A DNA stretch of 25,048 bases, from the NCBI GenBank assembly GCA_945947925.1, contig CAMEZU010000002.1:1-25048 (forward strand), written 5' to 3'. How positions within the stretch are numbered: the first letter of the stretch is position 1; the number at the start of each line of letters is the position of its first letter. Shown here piece by piece: positions 13,388-19,418 of this stretch. Both the position numbers and the translations under genes were made by a program. Source of the DNA: an uncultured Verrucomicrobiota bacterium (GTDB lineage Bacteria; Verrucomicrobiota; Kiritimatiellia; RFP12; UBA1067). The notes beneath the pieces are model-generated. The model made no database searches. It saw only the letters and a program-made list of their open reading frames with translations, and was not told the origin of the DNA.

Positions 13388-14941
13388 GTGAAACTCTTCA
13401 GCAAGATACTTCTGGTCGGACTGGTGTTCCTGGGCGTTGGCGCCCGGGCGGAGGAGGGACTGTCCCCCGAAAGCGAGGCTTGGAATGCGGGTATCGCCGC
13501 CTACCGCGACGGCGACTTCACGAACGCGCTCGAGCGGCTTCGGCCGCTGATGCAGGTCAAGACGCATGCGGCGCGCGCCGCCGAGCTGGTCGCCCGGATC
13601 GAGCACGACCGGGCCCGCGAAAGGGCCGAGGCCGGTGACAGCGAGGGACGGCTCGCGCACCTGGAGTCCGCGGCGGCGGCGGCGCAGACGGTGCTGCGGT
13701 CGTTCCCCGCCGATGCGCGGAAGGCCGACGACTTCGCGCGGGCGAACGCCAACTTCACGCGGGCGACTGACGGACTCGCCGACTTGCGCGAGGAGGTGCG
13801 CGTGAAGCGCCTCCTTGAGGCGACCGGCAACCAGGAGCCGTCCGCCGTCATCAAGGCGACGCTCGCCGACCTGCGGTCCTTCTACGGCGAGGCGAAGGAC
13901 CTGCCGTCCCTTGCGCCTGCGGAACGCGTCTCGAAGGGCGACGACCTGGAGCGGCGGGCCCGGGAGCGCGCCGACGCCCTGCTGGTGTTCGGACGGAAGC
14001 TCGAGGAGACGGCGCCGGAAGCGGCGGAGTCGGTCGGCGGCATCGTCGGCACGGTCCGTGCGGACGTGGCTAGGTCCGCGACGCAGTTCGCCGACCTCGA
14101 TCCGGAGGCGGTGGAGACGGTTGCCCGGGCGGAGTCGGCCGTCACGGAACTTTACCGCGCGACGCTCGACGCCTGGTCGGCGCTCGACGAGGACCGGACC
14201 TCCCAGACCAACGCCCTCGCCGGGGCCGCCGAGGTCGGGGCCCGGACCTGGCAGGCGGACGCGCTTGCCTACACGAAGGCCTTCCGCCAGCGCTTCCCGC
14301 AGTGGGCCGAGGAATACGAGCAGTCGCGGCAGACGGCGACCAACCAGCCGCCGCTGACGGCCGAGGCCCGTCAGCAGATCGAGTCCCTCGCGTCCGAACT
14401 CGAGGAGGTGCAGACGGCCTGCTGCCGCGCGGCCGACAAGCAGGAGCAGGCGCGCGCGCTTGACCTGATGCGGCAGATCTTGGAGCTCCGTCCCCGGCCG
14501 CCGCAGGACCAGCAGCAACAGCAGAACCAGCAACAGCAGAACCAACAGCAGCAGGACCAACAGCAGCAGAAGCAGGACCAGAAGAATCAGGACCAGAAGA
14601 AGCAGGATCAGAAGAAGCAGGATCAGCAGGGCGGACAGGGCCAGCAGGATCAGCAGCAGGACGAGAGCGGCAAGGACGAGAAGGATCCGGACGGCGAGCG
14701 CAAGGAAGAGGACGGCCAGCAGGGCGCCGAGGACGAGAAGGAAGACGAGGGCAAGCCCGAGGACGGGGAGGACGGCGACGAGAAGAAGGACGGGGCCGCG
14801 GAGGCGCAGGCGGCGGAGCCGTCCGAGCAGGAGAAGGCCGACCGGGAGAAGCTGTTGCGGGTGTTGGAGCGGAGCGCCGAACACAAGGCGCGTCGGGCCA
14901 AGGAGGTCGAACGCCGTTCGCGCGGCGGCAGGGATTGGTGA
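13388..14941 (+). CDS. Exported BatC-like protein with Gln/Lys/Asp-rich tail
   Basis: The 517-residue protein starts with a signal peptide (residues 1-21, cut after ARA). A TPR-like helical region follows at about 25-100 (AWNAGIAAYRDGDFTNALERL), then long helices rich in Ala/Glu/Arg to about 370. Next comes a low-complexity run at about 375-425 (QQQQN/QQQQD units, then QDQKK units) and an acidic Lys/Glu/Asp segment. The last 30 residues, REKLLRVLERSAEHKARRAKEVER ending in GGRDW, resemble the conserved tail of BatC proteins of the aerotolerance (BatABCDE) operon, which end in KDW. No batA, batB or batD gene is next to it. I infer a BatC-like, envelope-associated role; the exact function is unknown. 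The start is GTG, set by the -10 box 9 bases before it. Confidence 0.72.
   Translation: MKLFSKILLVGLVFLGVGARAEEGLSPESEAWNAGIAAYRDGDFTNALERLRPLMQVKTHAARAAELVARIEHDRARERAEAGDSEGRLAHLESAAAAAQTVLRSFPADARKADDFARANANFTRATDGLADLREEVRVKRLLEATGNQEPSAVIKATLADLRSFYGEAKDLPSLAPAERVSKGDDLERRARERADALLVFGRKLEETAPEAAESVGGIVGTVRADVARSATQFADLDPEAVETVARAESAVTELYRATLDAWSALDEDRTSQTNALAGAAEVGARTWQADALAYTKAFRQRFPQWAEEYEQSRQTATNQPPLTAEARQQIESLASELEEVQTACCRAADKQEQARALDLMRQILELRPRPPQDQQQQQNQQQQNQQQQDQQQQKQDQKNQDQKKQDQKKQDQQGGQGQQDQQQDESGKDEKDPDGERKEEDGQQGAEDEKEDEGKPEDGEDGDEKKDGAAEAQAAEPSEQEKADREKLLRVLERSAEHKARRAKEVERRSRGGRDW
14509..14660. repeat. CAG/AAC-rich coding microrepeat
   Basis: Imperfect 15-base units encode QQQQN and QQQQD and then QDQKK, within the 13388 gene. 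The codons alternate (CAG/CAA, GAC/GAT), so the repeat is kept at the protein level and is not a fresh DNA expansion. Such tracts are prone to length change. Confidence 0.8.
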
Positions 14942-14962
14942 GAGAGGAGTCTTGGGGACGTG

Positions 14963-16057
14963 ATGAAGATCGTGGTGGCATGCGGTGGAACCGGCGGACA
15001 CGCCTTTCCGGGACTGGCGGTCGCGGAGGAGTTGAAGCGGCGCGGACACGAGGTCGTGGTCTGGGATTCGGGCCGTGACGTCGAGTCGAGCGTGATGCGC
15101 AACTGGGACGGTCCGCTCTTCTCGACCGGCGCCCGCCAGATGTCGCTGAAGAACGCCTTCGCGATCCTCCGTTCGATCTTCCGCTGCCGCCGCGAGATGC
15201 GCCGGTTCCGTCCGGATGTCCTGCTGGCGATGGGCAGCTACTCGTCGCTGCCGCCCGTCCTCGCGGCCCACGCCTACGGCGTCCCCGTGGTCCTTCACGA
15301 GGCCAACACCGTGCCCGGCCGGGCGGTGGAGCTCCTGTCGCGCTATGCGAAGACCGTGGCGATCAGCTTTGCGGCGACGGAGAAGTACCTGCCGCACGCG
15401 AAGACGGTCCGCACGGGACTCCCCGTCCGTCAGGGCATCACCGCCGGCCGCCGGTTCGACTTCATTCCCAAGAACGCCTTCGTCGTCTTCGTGACGGGCG
15501 GCAGCCAGGGCGCCCACGCGGTCAACTGCCTGATGAGCGAGGCGCTCGTGCTGCTCCAGCGCGAGCTCAAGAGCCACTGCGCCACGCGTCCGCTCTACGT
15601 CATCCACCAGACCGGCGTCAAGGACGAGGGACCGGTCCTCGCGACCTACGCCCAGGCGGCGCTGCCCTCCCGCGTCCAGGCTTTCGAGAACGAGATGGCG
15701 AACGCCTTCGCGTCCGCGGACATCGTCGTCGCGCGCGCGGGTGCCTCGACCTGCTTCGAGCTCGCCGCCTGCGGCAAGCCCGCGTTCCTCATCCCGCTGC
15801 CGTCGGCGATGCGCAACCACCAGCACTTCAACGCGGAGGCCTTCGCGGCCGTTACCGCGGCGGACGAGGGCGTGCAGGACAAGCTTTCGGCGCACCAGAT
15901 CTGCCGCTATCTCCTGAGCAAGTACGAGAAGCCCGAGCGCCTCGCGGAAATGGGACGGAAGATGCTCGCGCTCGCGACCCCCGACGCCGCCGCGCGCGTC
16001 GCCGACCTGGTCGAGCAGAAAGCCAGGAAACAGCTGCGAACCCTCTCTCCCGCCTGA
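14963..16057 (+). CDS. murG: UDP-GlcNAc:lipid I N-acetylglucosaminyltransferase MurG
   Basis: This 364-residue GT-B enzyme converts lipid I to lipid II on the cytoplasmic face of the inner membrane. It has the GGTGGH loop at 8-13, LLAMGSYSSLPPVLAA, HEANTVPG at 112-119 (the HExNxxPG signature), VTGGSQGAHAVN, and the UDP-GlcNAc-binding VVARAGASTCFELAACGKPAFLIPLP. Length is typical. I prefer the ATG at 14963; a GTG immediately before it (14960) is equally in frame and would add one residue. GGAG at 14946-14949 serves as the ribosome-binding site. In most bacteria murG lies in the division and cell wall cluster; here none of its usual neighbours (murD, ftsW, murC) is present. The 13388 gene lies directly upstream with a 21-base gap. 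Confidence 0.94.
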   Translation: MKIVVACGGTGGHAFPGLAVAEELKRRGHEVVVWDSGRDVESSVMRNWDGPLFSTGARQMSLKNAFAILRSIFRCRREMRRFRPDVLLAMGSYSSLPPVLAAHAYGVPVVLHEANTVPGRAVELLSRYAKTVAISFAATEKYLPHAKTVRTGLPVRQGITAGRRFDFIPKNAFVVFVTGGSQGAHAVNCLMSEALVLLQRELKSHCATRPLYVIHQTGVKDEGPVLATYAQAALPSRVQAFENEMANAFASADIVVARAGASTCFELAACGKPAFLIPLPSAMRNHQHFNAEAFAAVTAADEGVQDKLSAHQICRYLLSKYEKPERLAEMGRKMLALATPDAAARVADLVEQKARKQLRTLSPA

Positions 16058-16062
16058 TTTTT

Positions 16063-16071
16063 TGTTATAAT
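16063..16071 (+). promoter_or_regulatory. Extended -10 promoter of adk
   Basis: TGT TATAAT ends at 16071, preceded by a T6 run. The adk ATG lies at 16082, so +1 is expected near 16078 and the leader would be about 4 bases. AGGAG at 16072-16076 looks like a ribosome-binding site at good spacing but lies between the -10 box and the predicted +1, and would not be transcribed from this promoter. Confidence 0.7.
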
Positions 16072-16081
16072 AGGAGTCATC

Positions 16082-16714
16082 ATGAACATCGTTATTCTGC
16101 TGGGCGCCCCGGGTTCGGGGAAGGGTACGGTCGCGGGCAAGCTCGCGTCCGAGAAGGCGAATCTCAAGCACGTCTCGTCCGGAGACCTTCTCCGCGGCGC
16201 CGTCGCCAAGGGCACGGAGGCGGGCAAGCAGGCCAAGGAGGCCATGGAAGCCGGCAAGCTTGTCGCCGACGAGCTGATCGCGACGATGATCAAGGACGTC
16301 GTCGCTGAGACGACCGGTGATGTCACCATGCTCCTCGACGGCTTCCCGCGCAATCTCGCGCAGGCCAAGATCCTCGACGAGATGGGCGCGCCCGTCAAGA
16401 GCGCCGTGCTCATCGACGTCCCGGACGAGATCATCCAGGACCGCATCGCGGGCCGCCGCACGTGCCCGAAGTGCAAGGCCGGCTACCACGTCAAGAACCT
16501 CCCGCCCAAGGTGGAGGGCATCTGCGACGTCTGCGGCGAGAAGCTCACGATCCGCAAGGACGACAATCCCGACACGGTCAAGGACCGTCTCGTCGTCTAC
16601 CATCAGCAGACCGAGCCGCTGATCGCGTTCTACAAGGAGAAGGGCCTTCTCAAGACGGTCGACGGCATGACCGGCGTCGACAACGTCGCCGCGAACTTCC
16701 TCAAGGTGATGTAA
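16082..16714 (+). CDS. adk: Adenylate kinase with zinc-finger LID
   Basis: This 210-residue cytosolic enzyme equilibrates ATP + AMP with 2 ADP. The P-loop is GAPGSGKGT (8-16), the AMP-binding region includes SSGDLLR and LLDGFPRN (84-91), and the LID domain carries four cysteines, C128, C131, C148 and C151, arranged as a zinc site. This four-Cys LID is typical of many Gram-positive and non-proteobacterial enzymes and differs from E. coli Adk. Length is normal. Its own promoter lies directly upstream. The stop is two bases before the map start, a linkage seen in many genomes, where adk and map sit together in the ribosomal protein region; here no ribosomal protein genes flank them. Confidence 0.96.
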   Translation: MNIVILLGAPGSGKGTVAGKLASEKANLKHVSSGDLLRGAVAKGTEAGKQAKEAMEAGKLVADELIATMIKDVVAETTGDVTMLLDGFPRNLAQAKILDEMGAPVKSAVLIDVPDEIIQDRIAGRRTCPKCKAGYHVKNLPPKVEGICDVCGEKLTIRKDDNPDTVKDRLVVYHQQTEPLIAFYKEKGLLKTVDGMTGVDNVAANFLKVM

Positions 16715-16716
16715 CC

Positions 16717-17487
16717 TTGAAAGTAGACATCAAGTCCAAGGCCGAGATCGCCCGGATGCGCGAGGCGTGCCGGATGAGCGCGGAGATCCGCGACATTTGC
16801 GCGAACGCCGTCGCCCCGGGTGTGACGACCGGCGAGCTCGACGACCTGGTGGTCCACTACTGCCGGAAGCACAACGTCAAGGCGAGCTTCTACAAGTACG
16901 CGGGCTTCCCGGGCCATCTCTGCGTCTCGATCAACGACGAGGTGATCCACGGCATTCCGAGTCCCCACCGGGTGATCATGCCCGGCGACCTCGTGAAGAC
17001 GGACGTGGGCATCTTCAAGGACGGCTTCCACGGCGACACGTCGCGGACGGTCGCCCTGGGCGTCACCGATCCCGAGACGATCCGCCTCGTCGAGACGACG
17101 AAGGCCTGCCTGAAGGCGGGCATCGCCGCGTGCGGCCCGGGCGTGCATCTCGGCGACGTCGGCTACGCAATCCAGCAGGTCGCGGAGGCGGCCGGTTTCG
17201 GCGTCGTGCGCGACTGGATCGGGCACGGCGTCGGGCGGACGGTCCACGAGGATCCCGAGGTGCCGAACTACGGCGTCCCGGGGACGAAGCTCGTCCTCCG
17301 TCCCGGCATGACGATCGCCATCGAACCGATGATTTCCATGACGAAGGCCGGCGAGAAGACGCTCGTGCTCGAGGACGACTGGACGGTCGTCACGCGCGAC
17401 CGCTGCCTCTCCGCGCACTTCGAACACACGGTCGCCATCACCGACGACGGCTGTGAGGTCCTGACTTTGCCGGCGGACTATCCCTGA
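16717..17487 (+). CDS. map: Methionine aminopeptidase, type I
   Basis: The 256-residue metalloprotease removes the initiator methionine from nascent proteins. All five metal ligands are present: D96 and D107 (in KTDVG and HGDTSRT), H170 (IGHGVG), E203 (AIEPM) and E236 (SAHFEHTVA). HLCVSINDEVIHGIP is the conserved substrate-pocket segment. The start is a TTG at 16717, two bases after the adk stop. The conserved N-terminus (KSKAEIARMREACRM) begins right after it, and no other start fits. AAGGTGAT at the end of adk provides a ribosome-binding site, so translation is probably coupled to adk. Confidence 0.95.
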   Translation: MKVDIKSKAEIARMREACRMSAEIRDICANAVAPGVTTGELDDLVVHYCRKHNVKASFYKYAGFPGHLCVSINDEVIHGIPSPHRVIMPGDLVKTDVGIFKDGFHGDTSRTVALGVTDPETIRLVETTKACLKAGIAACGPGVHLGDVGYAIQQVAEAAGFGVVRDWIGHGVGRTVHEDPEVPNYGVPGTKLVLRPGMTIAIEPMISMTKAGEKTLVLEDDWTVVTRDRCLSAHFEHTVAITDDGCEVLTLPADYP

Positions 17488-17498
17488 AGTCCTTAAGC

Positions 17499-17513
17499 CC
17501 GAAGGCGCTTCGG
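17499..17513 (+). other. Small perfect hairpin between map and nadK
   Basis: CCGAAG, a GCG loop and CTTCGG form a 6-bp stem 12 bases after the map stop. No T-run follows, so it is unlikely to be an intrinsic terminator. It may protect the 3' end or be chance. Confidence 0.35.
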
Positions 17514-17568
17514 TCGAATGGCGGCTGATTGCTTGGGGATGGATGGTCCGTCGGCGCTCTTGAAGACT

Positions 17569-18372
17569 ATGAAGATCCGATTCTACGTCAATTCCGCCAA
17601 GCCCAAGGCGCGGGCGGCCAAGCGGCCGCTCGCGGCCGCGGCGAAGGCGCTCGGCCTCACCGTCACGACGGGCTCGGCCGACGTCCTCGTTTCGCTCGGC
17701 GGCGACGGGACGATTCTTCGGGCCGTCCACGAGTTTCCCGGCCTGCCGATCCTCGGCCTCAACCTAGGCGGACTCGGCTACCTCTCGAGCGTCGGCACCG
17801 GCGAATTCGAGAAGGCGCTTCGGATGCTGGCGCGCGGGCGGTACGGGATTCACGAGCGGACGATGCTCGAGGTCGTCAAGCGCGCCGGCACGGCGTCCGA
17901 GCGGGCCGTGGCGCTCAACGACGTCGTCGTGATGCACGAGATGTCCGGCCACGTCGCGGCGATGGACGTCGAGTCCGACGGACGCGCGGTGACGCACTAC
18001 ATCGCCGACGGACTCGTCATCGCGACCCCGACCGGCTCGACCGCGTATTCGCTCGCGGCGGGCGGTCCCGTCCTGATGCCCGATGCCGCCGTCCTCGCCC
18101 TCACCCCCGTCTGTCCCCACGCCCTCAGCACGCGTCCGATGGTGACGCGCGACACGGTGCGCTTCACCGTGACCTGCCGCCGACGGGTCACGGGCGAGGC
18201 CGAGAAGCTCGGCGTCTATGCGGACGGCGAGAAGGTCTTCGACCTCCAGGAGGACGAGTCCGCCGAGATCCGCCGCGCGGCCGTGACGGCCCGCCTCGTG
18301 GAACTCGACGGCTACGATCCCTACGAAGTGCTGGCGCGCAAGCTCGGCTGGAGCGGCGCAAACGTCAAGTAG
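17569..18372 (+). CDS. nadK: NAD kinase
   Basis: This 267-residue enzyme phosphorylates NAD to NADP. It has the GGDGT motif (44-48) in the active-site loop, NLGGLGYLS, the LND motif (N117-D118) that contacts NAD, and the glycine-rich ATPTGSTAYSLAAGGP segment (152-167), followed by PVCPHALSTRP. It lacks the extended N-terminal part of some longer homologues, which is normal for many bacteria. I chose ATG 17569 because the protein then starts on the first beta strand (MKIRFYVNSAKP). Upstream ATGs at 17518 and 17539 give non-conserved extra residues, but the ribosome-binding site at 17569 is weak, so these remain possible. Confidence 0.92.
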   Translation: MKIRFYVNSAKPKARAAKRPLAAAAKALGLTVTTGSADVLVSLGGDGTILRAVHEFPGLPILGLNLGGLGYLSSVGTGEFEKALRMLARGRYGIHERTMLEVVKRAGTASERAVALNDVVVMHEMSGHVAAMDVESDGRAVTHYIADGLVIATPTGSTAYSLAAGGPVLMPDAAVLALTPVCPHALSTRPMVTRDTVRFTVTCRRRVTGEAEKLGVYADGEKVFDLQEDESAEIRRAAVTARLVELDGYDPYEVLARKLGWSGANVK

Positions 18373-18393
18373 GGGCGGCGTCCCCGCCGCCCC
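18372..18393. repeat. GC-rich perfect inverted repeat after nadK
   Basis: GGGGCGGCG and CGCCGCCCC (9-bp perfect stem) flank a TCCC loop. The stem begins at the last base of the nadK stop codon. No T-run follows, so intrinsic termination is unlikely. It resembles REP-like or mRNA-stabilising hairpins and lies 22 bases before the next start. Confidence 0.7.
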
Positions 18394-18415
18394 GGCAAAT
18401 CGGAGGCTATCGCCC

Positions 18416-19342
18416 ATGACCCTCGAAGAACTCAATGACATCGTCAACTCGCCCGAGATCGGCGAGTTCATCCACGTCTGCGAGGCGCGGCAGTGCAAGG
18501 CCCTCTCGAAGATCGCCGATACGGTGACCGATCGCGGCACCGTGCGCCTCGTTCTTCTGGCGGGCGGCTCCTCGGCCGGCAAGACGACGACTGCGAAGCG
18601 CCTCTGCACCCAGCTGCGCGTCAACGACGCGGTCGCGCTCCACCTGTCGACGGACGACTATTTCGTGGGTGACGCGCGCAATCCGCGGGACGAGAACGGC
18701 GAGTTCGACTATGAGACGATCGAATGCGTCGACATGCCGCGGCTGGCGGCGGACCTGAATGCGCTTCGGTCCGGGGCGGCCGTGCACCTGCGCCGGTTCG
18801 ATTTCCAGAAGCACGACGGCTATGATGAGACGGCGCTCACGACGCTTCCCGCGAACGGCGTCATCGTCCTTGAGGGCATCCACGCCCTCAATCCGCGCCT
18901 CACCGCGGGCGTGGACGACGCGTGCAAGTTCCGCCTCTTCATCGAGCCGATGACGCAGCCCGAGGTCTTCGCGACGACCCGCCTGCCGTCGACGGACGCC
19001 CGTCTTCTGCGGCGCATCGTCCGCGACAACCAGTTCCGCAAGATGGATCCCGCCGAGACGTTCCGAATGTGGCCGAAGGTGCTTGCCGGCGAGGAGAAGT
19101 GGATCAATCCGTTCCGCGGCGAGGCGGACGCCGAGTTCGACTCGGCGCTCCCGTACGAGCTCGCGGTTCTGAAGCCCTATGTCTCCGGACTCCTCGTGCG
19201 CGTCCTCAAGAAGGATCCGTCCAACCTCAAGGCCCAAGCCTTAGCCGAACTCCTCGAGCTCGTCTGCGCAACCGACCCCGTCAAGGTCCCCGGAGACTCG
19301 ATCCTCCGCGAGACAATCGGTTGCAGTCAGCTGGACTACTGA
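18416..19342 (+). CDS. Uridine kinase-like P-loop kinase (PRK/UdK family)
   Basis: The 308-residue protein carries a Walker A loop GGSSAGKTTT (50-59), a following LHLSTDDYFVG segment typical of uridine and phosphoribulokinase-like enzymes, DYETIECVDMP, the strand VIVLEGIHALNP and RRIVRDNQFR. These fit the uridine/nucleoside kinase branch. Residues 1-40 form a short helical N-terminus. Close relatives in many anaerobes carry this kinase as the C-terminal half of a protein of about 550 residues, behind TGS/tRNA-synthetase-like domains; here only the kinase part is present. GGAGG lies 10 bases before the ATG. The substrate (uridine/cytidine or another small alcohol) cannot be fixed from sequence. 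Confidence 0.82.
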   Translation: MTLEELNDIVNSPEIGEFIHVCEARQCKALSKIADTVTDRGTVRLVLLAGGSSAGKTTTAKRLCTQLRVNDAVALHLSTDDYFVGDARNPRDENGEFDYETIECVDMPRLAADLNALRSGAAVHLRRFDFQKHDGYDETALTTLPANGVIVLEGIHALNPRLTAGVDDACKFRLFIEPMTQPEVFATTRLPSTDARLLRRIVRDNQFRKMDPAETFRMWPKVLAGEEKWINPFRGEADAEFDSALPYELAVLKPYVSGLLVRVLKKDPSNLKAQALAELLELVCATDPVKVPGDSILRETIGCSQLDY

Positions 19343-19350
19343 AACTTTTT

Positions 19351-19359
19351 TGATATAAT
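19351..19359 (+). promoter_or_regulatory. Extended -10 promoter of the sugar porter
   Basis: TGA TATAAT preceded by a T6 run, with no -35 box. Predicted +1 is near 19366, giving a leader of about 53 bases that contains the heptamer tract at 19370-19404 and a GAGGGG ribosome-binding site 9 bases before the ATG. Confidence 0.75.
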
Positions 19360-19369
19360 GAGACCGTTT

Positions 19370-19404
19370 GAAAATCGGAGACCGCAAATCGAAAATCGAC
19401 TAAG
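19370..19404. repeat. Heptamer tract in the sugar-porter mRNA leader
   Basis: The leader splits into 7-base units GAAAATC, GGAGACC, GCAAATC, GAAAATC, GACTAAG. GAAAATC recurs exactly 21 bases apart (19370-19376 and 19391-19397). The tract is AT-rich against its surroundings and ends where the ribosome-binding site begins. Confidence 0.6.
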
Positions 19405-19418
19405 AGGGGAAAACAACA

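Noticed and set aside
14509..14660. CAG-rich run as a CRISPR-like or DNA-level repeat array
   Set aside because: It is an in-frame Gln-rich protein tract with mixed synonymous codons and no spacer structure.
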